From Desulfotomaculum sp. (lineage in GTDB: Bacteria > Bacillota > Desulfotomaculia > Desulfotomaculales > Desulfallaceae), in the NCBI GenBank assembly GCA_016841675.1, contig JAENYQ010000009.1:1-64000 (forward strand): 64,000 bases of DNA, in the 5' to 3' direction. Every line of letters begins with the position of its first letter. The first letter of the stretch is position 1. Positions 7,798 through 16,363 of the stretch are shown one piece after another. The translations under genes were made by a program, and so were the position numbers. The notes below the pieces were generated by a model that saw nothing but the letters and a program-made list of their open reading frames with translations, ran no database searches and was not told the origin of the DNA.

Positions 7798-9086
7798 TTG
7801 CTCACTCCCTTTCCACCGGAGCTGGCCACTATTGCATCGGCTCTCAGGTTGGGAATATTTCGTACGAAGGTGGAAATAATCCACAGCGCGAATATGGTTA
7901 CCAGGCCGAAGAAAATGACCGCGCCAATGGTTTCAAGTATTTTGGTCGTTGCCTGATTCATGTTGATATAACCCATGATGCGCAGTTTGTCGGGCAGTAC
8001 GAACAATCTGTTTATAAAACCGGCCAGAATGGCTACTGCGTAGAAGCCCCGGATTTGAATACCGGGCACCACCTTGGTGGTGATAGCGCCGAGTTGAATG
8101 CCCAGCAGAGACCCCACCAGCATGCCCATGGCCAGGGTATAAAACACGTAGCCGTAGATAGCATACTGGGTGATGGAACCGTAACCGGCGGTGAAGATAA
8201 TTTGCAGAATATCTGTACCTACAGTGGTGAAGGAGGACACGCCCAGACCGTAAACAAAAATCGGGAAGGTCAGGAAGCCGCCGCCAACACCCATGATGGC
8301 CGCCACGAATCCCACGAGACCACCGCACATGGCTACAAATACGCCGGAGATTTTCTTGCCGCCTGGAGTGATGTCCTCGTCGAAGGTAATCATGGGCGGG
8401 ATTTTTACAGATTGCATCTTTTTAGCCGTACCGGTCAGTCCGGAAGATCCGCCGTGAGCGTCGCCGGCTTCAGCACCGCTCTTTTTCCTGGATTTGAGGT
8501 AATCAGTCATGGCGTAAATGCCCAGGAACCCTAGCATGAACACGTACAGCAGGCTAATTACAAAGTCACTGACTACCGGGTTGTGGTTAAATATGGCTCT
8601 GTTGAGTGCGCCGCCTCCGGTAACTCCGATAAAAGAGCCGGCCAGGAAGGCGATGGCCAGACCAACGTGCACGTTGCCGAGTTTTTTGTGCACAGCGGTA
8701 CCCATAATGGCCTTGGCGAAAATGTGGAACATGTCGGTACCAACGGCCATGATTCCCTTAACCCCCAGGCTCATCAGGGCAGGGGTGATGATGAAACCAC
8801 CGCCGGCGCCGATACAACCGGTAATTAAACCGGCGCAAAGCCCGATCAGAATGGACCCGTAGAACGTGGTGGGCGAGAAGAACGAAGGTCCAAAGGAAGA
8901 CTTGCTACCAATGAATCCGGGCAGTACAGAACCGGCATGGGCGATAGCCGGTATCAGGATTGGCAGAAACAATACCAGCAGTATCAATAATTTTTTACGG
9001 TCTTTAACTATAACCTGGGTTGTTGCGATTTCCCACTTGGCGTGGGCTTTGGCTGCGTACATAAAGCTTTCATATAGTGCTCTCAT
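7794..9086 (-). CDS. TauE/SafE (TSUP) family anion exporter
   Basis: A 430-residue polytopic membrane protein of the TSUP family, which moves sulfite, sulfonates or related sulfur anions. Two homologous halves are visible through the repeated glycine motifs CIGAGGGFIITPAL (about residue 90) and MGVGGGFLTFPIF (about 265), each followed by GTD (VGTDMFHIF and VGTDILQII). The N-terminus carries an extra hydrophobic segment (about 33-52) not present in minimal TSUP proteins, and a charged loop of about 40 residues separates the halves. Start ATG with AAAGGGGGG upstream. It is the first gene of a two-gene unit. In a sulfate-reducer-like genome, export of sulfite or a sulfur intermediate is a natural guess; the substrate is not determined. 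Confidence 0.85.
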   Translation of the reverse strand: MRALYESFMYAAKAHAKWEIATTQVIVKDRKKLLILLVLFLPILIPAIAHAGSVLPGFIGSKSSFGPSFFSPTTFYGSILIGLCAGLITGCIGAGGGFIITPALMSLGVKGIMAVGTDMFHIFAKAIMGTAVHKKLGNVHVGLAIAFLAGSFIGVTGGGALNRAIFNHNPVVSDFVISLLYVFMLGFLGIYAMTDYLKSRKKSGAEAGDAHGGSSGLTGTAKKMQSVKIPPMITFDEDITPGGKKISGVFVAMCGGLVGFVAAIMGVGGGFLTFPIFVYGLGVSSFTTVGTDILQIIFTAGYGSITQYAIYGYVFYTLAMGMLVGSLLGIQLGAITTKVVPGIQIRGFYAVAILAGFINRLFVLPDKLRIMGYINMNQATTKILETIGAVIFFGLVTIFALWIISTFVRNIPNLRADAIVASSGGKGVSK

Positions 9087-9316
9087 TGGTTTAACCCCCC
9101 TTTAAATGGGTTATTAATTTTTTTCTATAAAACTCTAAAGAACAGTCGGTTAAACATTTAATTTATTGAATGCTTGACTTGTGGTAAGACCGAACAGTTT
9201 CGGACATTCCCCCTTTCGCAATTATTGTTACTGTTTTGGGACCGGGCCACGTCCCGTAATGACAAATGATTTAGTTACTTATTAGAGCAAAGGTAACAAT
9301 ATAGCCCATGGAGTTG

Positions 9317-9330
9317 GTGAAATATTTCAC
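9317..9330. promoter_or_regulatory. Perfect palindrome, CRP/FNR-like, upstream of TauE/SafE unit
   Basis: GTGAAATATTTCAC, a perfect 14-bp inverted repeat, about 230 bp before the TauE/SafE start. A second, longer palindrome TTTGTAAAAATTTTCACAAA is at 9548-9567. Both share the GTGAA/TTCAC or TGTRA/TYACA core seen at 3523, 3588 and 6415. Regulator unknown. Confidence 0.4.
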
Positions 9331-9455
9331 TATCGTGATGACAACTGATGCTCGGCTCTGATTTTATGTGCCACCCCCTTTATAGTTGTATTAACGCGGG
9401 TTGCCTTTTGTTAATTTGAGTGACCTCTAACAATCACTAATTTAAAGATTGTGCT

Positions 9456-9491
9456 CTTAAGTACTTTCTTAAGTACTTTCTTAAGTGCTTC
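9456..9491. repeat. 12-bp tandem repeat, three units
   Basis: Three consecutive units of CTTAAGTACTTT (9456-9467, 9468-9479, 9480-9491, the last with a G for A change). Each unit contains a palindromic CTTAAG or AGTACT. It could be an operator array or simple slippage. Confidence 0.6.
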
Positions 9492-9678
9492 AGTAACCCG
9501 CTTCCTTATCCTTAGGATATTTCTAAGCACCACATTTGTCAATAGGTTTTGTAAAAATTTTCACAAACTAGATTTTCCTCTGCGAATAGGATGCTGGGTG
9601 TTTTCCGGTTCATAATTTAGAAAAAAAAGTGGTGAAAAAAACAGCTCTTTGGGGTTGTTTTTGATGCATATTATAACA

Positions 9679-9702
9679 GCCCCCGGCTGTGTGGCCGGAG
9701 GC
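9679..9702. terminator. GC hairpin after acyl-CoA synthetase gene
   Basis: GCCCCCGGC...GCCGGAGGC stem (one mismatch), 45 bases past the stop codon of the minus-strand synthetase gene. The following minus-strand sequence is only moderately T-rich, so it is a weak terminator candidate. Confidence 0.4.
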
Positions 9703-9746
9703 TTTGGGAGTGGGAGGCATCGATAGAGTATGTTTTGAGCTTATTG

Positions 9747-11267
9747 TTATTTACTGATCCAGGTTTGCAGTTCTTTGCGCATCAGTTTACCGGAAGATGT
9801 TTTGGGCAAGCTGGCTACGAACCGATAATAGCGTGGTATTTTGTATTTAGCTATTTTGCCCTGGCAAAAATCTTTAATATCCACGTCACCTAGCTCATGT
9901 CCATCTCTAACCATGATAAAGGCCAGCAGTTCCTCACCCATTACAGCGTCGGGCACTCCTACCACAGCTACATCGTAGATACCGGGGTGAGTGTATAGAA
10001 CATCCTCAACCTCACGCGGGTTAATATTAACACCGCCACGGATAATTAAGTCTTTTTTGCGGTCTACAATGTATAGGTACCCGTCCGGGTTGGCATAGGC
10101 AAGGTCGCCGGTATGGAACCACCCGTTACGCAACGCCCACCGGGTTTCTTCGTCACGGTTATAATAGCCCAGCATAACATTGGGCCCACGCACCACGATT
10201 TCACCCACCTGCCCCTGGGGCACTTCCCGGTCTTCGTAATCAAAAATCCTGACTTCCACTCCGGGGATGGGAATACCGATAGAACCCTGTTTGCCGGATT
10301 TCTCTATGAAATTTGTCGTTACCGCTGGGGAAGTTTCAACTAGGCCGTAGCCTTCTGTTAAATGCAAATTCATTTTGTTTCTAAATTCATCGTATAGATC
10401 GGCGGGCATTCTGGCCGCAGCTGTAAATGCTATACGCAGTGAACTGCCATCGTATTTTTCCAGGTTGGGACAGTCGACGATAAATTTATACATGGTGGGT
10501 GTGCCGAAGAAAAAGGTTACTTTTTCTTCCTGTATTATTCTGAGCAGTTCTTCAGCTCCCCGCCAGCCTTCCTGGATTACCAGGGTGGCGCCGGCTACGA
10601 TGGCGTTGTTCATAATACAGGTCTGAGCACCGATATGATAAGCAGGGGCAGTAAGTAGCGCCCGGTCGGATGGGCTCATGCTACACAACTGGGAGTAGGT
10701 AAGGGCGTTACTGTACATGTTGAAGTTAGTCAGCATAGCCCCTTTGGGCTTACCTGCTGAACTGGCGGTGTACATAATTACGGCCAGGTCTTCACGGTTG
10801 TATTTAGTACCTGGGAAAGCATAAGCACCTTTGCTGCATACCTGTTCAAAGGTTAGGAAAGTTTCGCTTTCCAAATTGCAGCTGTTAACAATTACCCCCT
10901 GGGGAATGTCGATGCTTTCTTTGAGTTTAATGAAGGTCTGCTGAAGTTCCGGGCAGGTGATTACCAAACCAGGTTGACAGTCCTTTATGATTACACCAAT
11001 TTCATTGATCGTATATTTGGGACTGACTGGAACCACTACTCCCTTCATTCTTATCACCGCATAGTAAGCGATGACGAATTCAGGGCAGTTACCCAGAGTC
11101 AGCAAAATCCGGTCGCCCGACTTTAAGCCCAATTGTAGCAACCCATTGGCCAGTTGGCTCACTCGGGTATCTAACTGGGCGTATGTCATGCGACGGTTTT
11201 GAAAAACTATCGCTTCTTGACCGGGTGAAACCCTGGCAATCTCAGCTAGCCGTATCGGCAAGTTCAT
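9747..11267 (-). CDS. AMP-dependent acyl-CoA synthetase (long-chain fatty acid or aryl type)
   Basis: A 506-residue ANL-superfamily ligase that activates a carboxylic acid to acyl-AMP and then acyl-CoA. Visible motifs in order: P-loop-like YTASSAGKPKGAML (the usual SGTTG replaced by ASSAG), GYGLVETSP (A5), GWFHTGDLAYANPDGYLY (A7), VDRKKDLIIRGGVNINP (A8) and PKTSSGKLMRKEL with the catalytic lysine (A10). Length is normal. AGGAGG lies upstream of the ATG. It is monocistronic. The chain length or substrate class cannot be told from sequence. The altered A3 loop is somewhat unusual, but the Lys is kept. Confidence 0.9.
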   Translation of the reverse strand: MNLPIRLAEIARVSPGQEAIVFQNRRMTYAQLDTRVSQLANGLLQLGLKSGDRILLTLGNCPEFVIAYYAVIRMKGVVVPVSPKYTINEIGVIIKDCQPGLVITCPELQQTFIKLKESIDIPQGVIVNSCNLESETFLTFEQVCSKGAYAFPGTKYNREDLAVIMYTASSAGKPKGAMLTNFNMYSNALTYSQLCSMSPSDRALLTAPAYHIGAQTCIMNNAIVAGATLVIQEGWRGAEELLRIIQEEKVTFFFGTPTMYKFIVDCPNLEKYDGSSLRIAFTAAARMPADLYDEFRNKMNLHLTEGYGLVETSPAVTTNFIEKSGKQGSIGIPIPGVEVRIFDYEDREVPQGQVGEIVVRGPNVMLGYYNRDEETRWALRNGWFHTGDLAYANPDGYLYIVDRKKDLIIRGGVNINPREVEDVLYTHPGIYDVAVVGVPDAVMGEELLAFIMVRDGHELGDVDIKDFCQGKIAKYKIPRYYRFVASLPKTSSGKLMRKELQTWISK

Positions 11268-11962
11268 ATTGAAACCTCCTTGTTGCGCCGGGGGTATGAT
11301 TTAAAAAACAATGACATGCTTTAATAAGATGTTTGAAAGTCCGCCCAAGATCAAACTCCCAATTGTTGCGCTGGTTCGGCTTTTTGCGGTGCTACTCACT
11401 ATTGTCCGTATACGCTCGCTCATCAAAGGCTTAGCCGCCTTGACAAGATGATGTTACGTGTTTCATATGTTTCTCCCTTGGGGTAAGGAAATCCTTCTTC
11501 AAAACTAGATGAGTGAGCTAATTTTGATACTTTGAGAGAAAATATCCTTCTTCATAAACAAATGTGCCCATAGAGGTAAGCTGTCACTTCGTTCACAATG
11601 AAATGAGCTGTCATGAAATAATTCTTATGGGGGAATAGACAATTTTTATTAATATTATACCGTTAGCTAAGTAAGTGGTACAGCGTCATGTCATTCTGAA
11701 CGAAGTGAAGAATCTAGATCCTTCGCTAACGCTCAGGATGACAGCATCCCTCTGTGGTGCTCAATTGTTTATGAAAAATGTTTTTCTCTCAAGAGGGATA
11801 CTGAGTAAAGGGAATAATCATGTTTTTATTTATTTGTGACGCGCAAGGGTATGGGGATTTTAATGAAAACAGAACTGTTTACGCACTAAAATAATAAAAG
11901 TATGATAAAATTTAGTTTAATCTAAATTAATTTTGCTAAATTTTTAATGAGGTGGTGACAAT
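11268..11962. other. Intergenic region with MITE copy
   Basis: About 695 bp between divergent genes. 11651-11821 is a MITE-like element. 11570-11640 contains a short degraded relative (GCTGTCACTTCGTTC...GAGCTGTCATG). The stretch from 11880 to 11945 is AT-rich and probably carries the promoter of the radical SAM gene. Confidence 0.6.
11651..11821. repeat. MITE-like element, copy 2
   Basis: A 171-bp element: left arm 11651-11674, right arm 11799-11821 (core CTAAGTAA/TACTGAG). The interior palindrome runs from GTCATTCTGAACGAAG to CGCTCAGGATGACAG, then a region shared with copy 1 (ATTGTTTATGAAAAATG). Same orientation as copies at 5066 and 60967. Non-coding. Confidence 0.7.
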
Positions 11963-13090
11963 ATGTTTATTGAACAGGGACCTATCCGTCCACCTAGTGA
12001 GGCCGACAGTCTGTTGATTAGGGTTACACGCAATTGCCCCTGGAACAAGTGCGCCTTCTGTAAAACTTTTAAGGGTGAACAGTTCAGCCGCCGTCCCATA
12101 GAGGACGTCCTGGCAGATGTGGACACTGTTAGCCGGGTGTCCGGGCAGGTACAGCAACTATCGCGGGAAATGGGACGGGATGGAATAATAACTGCCGACG
12201 TGGTGCACGAGGCTGGCGCACGGCACGGTCATCTGCATTATCATGTGGGTGCCTGGTTGTATAATGGCAGTAAAAATGTGTTTCTTCAGGATGCTAATTC
12301 CCTACTTTTGAAAACAGATGATTTGGTGCGGATTGTTAAATATATTTGTCAGGTTTTACCTGCCGTGGAAAGGATAACCACATACGCCCGCGCCGATACA
12401 GCAGCCCGTAAAAAAGTGCATGAATTGACTGCGCTGCGTGAAGCAGGTCTGAATAGAATTCATATGGGCATGGAATCCGGCTCCGACCAGGTGCTTAAGC
12501 TAATCCAAAAGGGTGTCACTGCCGCTCAGTTGGAGGAAGCAGGTCGTAAAATCAAGGCGGCCGGGATATCAATATGCTGGTACGTAATGCCCGGTCTGGG
12601 TGGCAGGCAGTATTCACGGGAACACGCGCTGGAAACCGCCGCCCGGATTAACGCTATAAACCCCGAGCACGTGCGCCTGAGAACTTTGACGGTATTAAAA
12701 GGAACCCCGTTGCACGATTTGATGACCAGCGGTGTATTTGAACCGCTGGACGAGGATGAAATTGTGGCTGAAATTCGGTTGTTAATCGAATCACTGCAGG
12801 GTGTTACCACCAGGTTGGTCAGTGACCATATTTTAAATTTACTGCAGGAATTGGAAGGTAAGCTGCCCGATGACCGAGACAGATTACTGGGTATTATTGA
12901 CCGTTATCAGACCTTACCCGAGGCTGAGAAAACCAATTTCCAAGTGGGGCGCAGGGCAGGTGTGTACAGGTTTTTGGATGATATGCGTGAGCCGAACCGG
13001 TATCGCCATGTGGAAGCCCTTTTGCGGGATATGGGCGGGAAGGGCAACTTGAAAAAACACCTGGAAAGCATTCGACGCAAGTTTGTCTAA
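11963..13090 (+). CDS. Radical SAM protein with CX4CX2C cluster motif
   Basis: A 375-residue radical SAM enzyme. The [4Fe-4S]-binding cysteines are Cys25, Cys30 and Cys33 in NCPWNKCAFCKTF, i.e. CX4CX2C rather than the textbook CX3CX2C. Several B12-independent radical SAM proteins of the Elp3/HemN-like type have this CPWNxC form. Downstream, HMGMESGSDQVLKLIQKG matches the SAM-binding GxES region, and PGLGG follows. The rest is helical, with no second Fe-S motif or TRAM domain. GAGGTGGTG precedes the ATG at a good distance. The next gene (13129) starts 38 bp later, so the two may be cotranscribed. The reaction is unknown. Confidence 0.85.
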   Translation: MFIEQGPIRPPSEADSLLIRVTRNCPWNKCAFCKTFKGEQFSRRPIEDVLADVDTVSRVSGQVQQLSREMGRDGIITADVVHEAGARHGHLHYHVGAWLYNGSKNVFLQDANSLLLKTDDLVRIVKYICQVLPAVERITTYARADTAARKKVHELTALREAGLNRIHMGMESGSDQVLKLIQKGVTAAQLEEAGRKIKAAGISICWYVMPGLGGRQYSREHALETAARINAINPEHVRLRTLTVLKGTPLHDLMTSGVFEPLDEDEIVAEIRLLIESLQGVTTRLVSDHILNLLQELEGKLPDDRDRLLGIIDRYQTLPEAEKTNFQVGRRAGVYRFLDDMREPNRYRHVEALLRDMGGKGNLKKHLESIRRKFV

Positions 13091-13128
13091 TTCAAGCTGG
13101 GGTTCCAGACTCCAGAGGGGGAAATGTT

Positions 13129-13281
13129 ATGGCTGAGGGGAAAAATAAAAATAAGGGTCCGGAGAGCATAAAAAAAATTCGGATCGGTAGGCTGTATATC
13201 GATCCGGTGTTCTTGCTATTATTTTTATTTTTTACCATTAGCTCTTTTTTAATGGCCTTTTTTGTTTGGCTGGCTTCGTAA
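13129..13281 (+). CDS. Small membrane protein, 50 residues
   Basis: A 50-residue ORF: a highly basic N-terminus (MAEGKNKNKGPESIKKIRIG), then a hydrophobic segment of about 22 residues (FLLLFLFFTISSFLMAFFVW). AGAGGGGG precedes the ATG at normal spacing, which together with position 38 bp after the radical SAM gene argues that it is real. It is probably a single-pass membrane peptide, perhaps a partner of the upstream enzyme. Family not recognised. Confidence 0.6.
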   Translation: MAEGKNKNKGPESIKKIRIGRLYIDPVFLLLFLFFTISSFLMAFFVWLAS

Positions 13282-13360
13282 ATAAAAAGAATAGATCGGC
13301 ATGCCGCTAATGCGTCACCGTCAGAGGAGCAAATATGGCTAATCATAGGATTTTAAAATG

Positions 13361-13389
13361 GTAAGGGCACCCGCAAGGGGTGCCCCTAC
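13361..13389. repeat. GGGCACCC hairpin
   Basis: GGGCACCC-GCAAG-GGGTGCCC, an 8-bp perfect stem with extra pairing outside (GTA...TAC). It lies between the convergent small genes at 13129 and 13466. There is no T-run, so it is more likely a dispersed palindrome than a good terminator. Confidence 0.55.
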
Positions 13390-13465
13390 CAACAATAAAG
13401 CCTACTTTCTGGGAATTTCAACTTCTAATTATGCTGATATAGGTATGGCCGGGTATTCATATATT

Positions 13466-13615
13466 TTATTTTCCGGGGTGGCGGGCCACTGCCAGCAGGT
13501 AGATTTCCTGGCCGCCCGCGGCATTATTAAGATCCTTTTCCGCCGTCATGAGGCGCTGTAACTGCTGGTCATCCAGCTGTGCTACAGCTATGCCCTTGGT
13601 ATCTATTTGAGTCAT
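13466..13615 (-). CDS. Small conserved-looking protein, 49 residues
   Basis: A 49-residue protein, M-TQIDTKGIAVAQLDDQ..., ending VARHPGK. AAAGGAG sits 8 bases before the ATG, one of the best ribosome sites in the region, and the sequence has balanced, soluble composition with two short amphipathic helices. No domain recognised. It is antisense to a longer but unsupported frame on the plus strand. Likely a real small cytoplasmic protein of unknown function. Confidence 0.6.
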   Translation of the reverse strand: MTQIDTKGIAVAQLDDQQLQRLMTAEKDLNNAAGGQEIYLLAVARHPGK

Positions 13616-13785
13616 CCGCTCAACTCCTTTCGGGGGTAGTTTTTCCGGTCTGTTTTTTTTTTACACTCTACTAATCTTAAAAGTATTTTTTATTCATTAA
13701 TCTCCAATGCGGGCGCTTAACTTACTTAGCGTACGATCTATTACACAGGTGGTACAAATTTTTTAAAGCCGCATTAAATTAAATA

Positions 13786-13814
13786 TTGACCGGGCTGTTC
13801 AGGTAAAATATAAT
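13786..13814 (+). promoter_or_regulatory. Sigma-A type promoter for feoA
   Basis: TTGACC (13786-13791), a 17-bp spacer, then a perfect TATAAT (13809-13814), 48 bp before the feoA start. No clear Fur box could be recognised over it. Confidence 0.7.
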
Positions 13815-13861
13815 ATGGATGCGAACGGTTATCTTTATCAATTGTCCTGGAGGATGTGGCC

Positions 13862-14134
13862 ATGATGTTGGATCAGGTGCGAACAGGTGATTGGGTCAAA
13901 ATAATATCCATAGCTGATGAAAGAATCAGGGAACAGGCCATTCGTATGGGCATTGGCGAGGGAGAAGAATTTTACTGCGCCGGTGTCATTCCCGCCGGTC
14001 CGGTGGTTATAAGCAAGCACCGGCAGGAAATAGCAGTGGGCCGGGAACTGGCTCGGCACATTAACGTAGAAATGTTGACCCCGGTGAGGCAGGCCAAAGC
14101 TGGCATGGCGGCCCTGGAAAGCGGGCTGTATTAA
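13862..14134 (+). CDS. feoA: FeoA, ferrous iron transport accessory protein
   Basis: A small cytoplasmic SH3-like protein that assists FeoB in Fe2+ uptake. The FeoA core is clear: DWVKIISIADERIREQAIRMG, then GPVVISKHRQEIAVGRELARHI. Start ATG 13862 is preferred over GTG 13856 because GGAGG (13849-13853) then sits 8 bases upstream; this gives 90 residues, usual for FeoA. It has its own promoter upstream and a terminator between it and feoB, so the two may be transcribed in unequal amounts. Confidence 0.9.
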   Translation: MMLDQVRTGDWVKIISIADERIREQAIRMGIGEGEEFYCAGVIPAGPVVISKHRQEIAVGRELARHINVEMLTPVRQAKAGMAALESGLY

Positions 14135-14181
14135 GCGCACGTTAAAGGCAAAGTAATTACGCTACAATAATATACCATTGA

Positions 14182-14204
14182 CCCCGAGGCGGCGGGGCTT
14201 TTTT
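14182..14204 (+). terminator. Intrinsic terminator between feoA and feoB
   Basis: CCCCG-AGGCGG-CGGGG stem-loop followed by C and T6. It lies 47 bp after the feoA stop and about 75 bp before feoB, so it probably attenuates read-through into feoB. Confidence 0.75.
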
Positions 14205-14279
14205 AATTTTGGCATAAGCTTATTTTTGCATAAGCTATGATAATTTAATGCTATGCTTAACTCAAATAGAGGAATTTTA

Positions 14280-16250
14280 ATGACCATTAAAAAGAATGCT
14301 GTCGAAACTAATAAAGAAAAGGGGCACACCTCCATCAGCGATGAAAAGTCCCCAATTAAGGTTGTCCTGGTCGGTAACCCTAATGTGGGCAAGTCGGTTT
14401 ATTTTCACCGGCTTACCGGCCAATACGTGGATGTATCCAACTTCCCCGGCACGACCATGGAGTTTATTTGTTCTCGGTTTGGGTGCGATTTCCTGGTGGA
14501 CACCCCCGGGGCTTACGGACTGTCATCATTTACCCCGGAGGAAGCACAGGTGCGGGACGAGGTGCTCTCGGCCGACCTGGTTATAAATGTGGTGGATTCG
14601 GTGCACTTGTACCGGGACCTTTTTCTTACTTACCAGCTGGCTGATGCCGGGGTGCCTATGGTGGTGGCCCTGAACATGGTGGACGAGCTTAAGGCCAGGG
14701 GGTTGGAAGTGGACGCCGAAGAACTAGAACGGCGGCTGGGCGTTCCAGTGATACCAACAGCGGCCATTACCGGCCAGGGTGTCGACCGCCTAAGAGAAAG
14801 GCTGGCAGAAGCGCGGCCGGGACACTGCGACCCCGTAGTGGAAAAGCTGCTCGGACGGTACCCGGACCTGGGCCGAGCCGAAGCACTGCTGGTGTTGGAA
14901 GGTGATCCCGACGTTTCCGCCCGCCGCGGGGTGGAACCGGGTCAGCAGAGGGAAGCCATCTACGCTACAAGGCGGCGTCGGGTTAACGATACTGCCTCAG
15001 CTGTACTGTTTGAGAGAGGTGCTGACGCCGGGTTGGCCACCCGATTGGGACATTGGCTGATTAACCCCCTGACCGGTATTCCGGCTTTAATATTTACTTT
15101 ATGGTTAACTTACGAACTGGTGGGCGTTTTCTTTGCCCAAACAGTGGTTGGTTTTACCGAAGGTACGTTAATGGGTGATTACTACGAGCCGTTGGTGCGG
15201 TTGCTGTTGTCCCGATTCCTTGACCTGGATGCTACGCTGGGCACAATCCTGGCCGGGCAGTTCGGGCTATTAACGATGGCAGTTACTTACCTGTTTGGCT
15301 TATTGTTCCCACTGGTGGCTGGTTTTTACCTAGTACTGTCCATGCTTGAGGACTCGGGTTATCTGCCCCGCATTGCCATTCTCACAGACCGGGTGATGAG
15401 TTACCTGGGGCTGAATGGCCAGGCGGTAATCCCGCTGGTGCTGGGCTTCGGCTGTGTAACCATGGCCATTATCACCACTCGTATGTTGGCCTCGGACCGG
15501 GAGCGGCGTATCGCCACGTTCCTGCTAGCCCTTACCGTGCCCTGCTCGGCCCAGTTGGCTTTTGTAGCAGCCATTCTGGGCGGCCTGGGGGCAGGTTATG
15601 TTATTTTGTATGGGTTATTGATTTTGAGTATTATGTTGGGGGTGGGCACCGTGCTGGGGCGGTTCCTGCCCGGGCACACCGTGCCGCTACTTATCGATTT
15701 GCCCACCATGCGCTTGCCCCGGCCGAGCAATGTGCTGATGAAAACATGGGCCCGGACCTTCGGCTTTATTAAGGAAGCTTTTCCAATCTTTCTGGGCGGT
15801 GCTTTAACTTTAAGCATGCTGCGGGTAACCGGCCTAATGGAGCGGATTGAACACGCTATGGAGCCGTTAACCACTGGCTGGCTGCTGCTGCCCGGGGAAA
15901 CCGCCTATGCGTTCATTATGGGTTTTATTCGCCGTGATTTTGGCACCGCCGGGATTATCAGCATCCCCATGGAGCCGTTGCAGACGTTCGTGGCCCTGGT
16001 TACCCTGACTCTGTTTGTGCCCTGTATTGCCACGACGTTGATTATTTTTAAGGAACGGGGCTGGCGGGAAGGGGCGGCTATATGGCTGGCCATATTCTTC
16101 CTGGCCTTCCTGTTTGGCGGGTTGGTGGCCCACCTGGTACATTTCTTCCAGGGTATCAGTTCTGCGCTGGTGCTGCCCTTAACTGCACTGGTAGTGATAC
16201 TGGCGCTTTTTGTAACCGTGGCGGCCTCACGGCAGCGGGGAACTGGTTAA
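14280..16250 (+). CDS. feoB: FeoB, ferrous iron permease with GTPase domain
   Basis: Fe2+ uptake permease of the cytoplasmic membrane. An N-terminal G domain shows G1 GNPNVGKS (32-39), G2 NFPGTT, G3 DTPGAYGL and G4 NMVD, followed by a helical GDI-like segment (VEKLLGRYPDLGRAEALL) and a membrane domain with the two Gate regions. Translation probably starts at ATG 14280, since AGAGGA lies before it while the ATG at 14253 has no ribosome site; this gives 656 residues. The serine in GKSVYF replaces the usual TTLFN continuation. feoA lies just upstream, and a Fur-family regulator is encoded about 2.6 kb downstream. There is no fused FeoC. Confidence 0.93.
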   Translation: MTIKKNAVETNKEKGHTSISDEKSPIKVVLVGNPNVGKSVYFHRLTGQYVDVSNFPGTTMEFICSRFGCDFLVDTPGAYGLSSFTPEEAQVRDEVLSADLVINVVDSVHLYRDLFLTYQLADAGVPMVVALNMVDELKARGLEVDAEELERRLGVPVIPTAAITGQGVDRLRERLAEARPGHCDPVVEKLLGRYPDLGRAEALLVLEGDPDVSARRGVEPGQQREAIYATRRRRVNDTASAVLFERGADAGLATRLGHWLINPLTGIPALIFTLWLTYELVGVFFAQTVVGFTEGTLMGDYYEPLVRLLLSRFLDLDATLGTILAGQFGLLTMAVTYLFGLLFPLVAGFYLVLSMLEDSGYLPRIAILTDRVMSYLGLNGQAVIPLVLGFGCVTMAIITTRMLASDRERRIATFLLALTVPCSAQLAFVAAILGGLGAGYVILYGLLILSIMLGVGTVLGRFLPGHTVPLLIDLPTMRLPRPSNVLMKTWARTFGFIKEAFPIFLGGALTLSMLRVTGLMERIEHAMEPLTTGWLLLPGETAYAFIMGFIRRDFGTAGIISIPMEPLQTFVALVTLTLFVPCIATTLIIFKERGWREGAAIWLAIFFLAFLFGGLVAHLVHFFQGISSALVLPLTALVVILALFVTVAASRQRGTG

Positions 16251-16363
16251 ACATCCTGGGCTGTGATAAAATAAAAAAGTTGTTTAAGTCTTTTAAATAC
16301 TCAGAAGTTAGTTTTTTTATATACCCATATCTTGAGAATTTAACATGTAACGGGAGAAATATT

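Larger units (their letters stand above)
9087..9746. other. Intergenic region with palindromes and tandem repeat
   Basis: About 660 bp upstream of the TauE/SafE unit. It holds two CRP/FNR-like palindromes (9317-9330 and 9548-9567), a three-unit 12-bp tandem repeat (9456-9491) and a GC-rich hairpin near 9680-9702. No protein gene is seen. Confidence 0.6.

Noticed and set aside
13358-13561. 67-codon frame on the plus strand
   Set aside because: It starts in a hairpin repeat, has no ribosome site, and overlaps the better supported 49-residue gene on the other strand.
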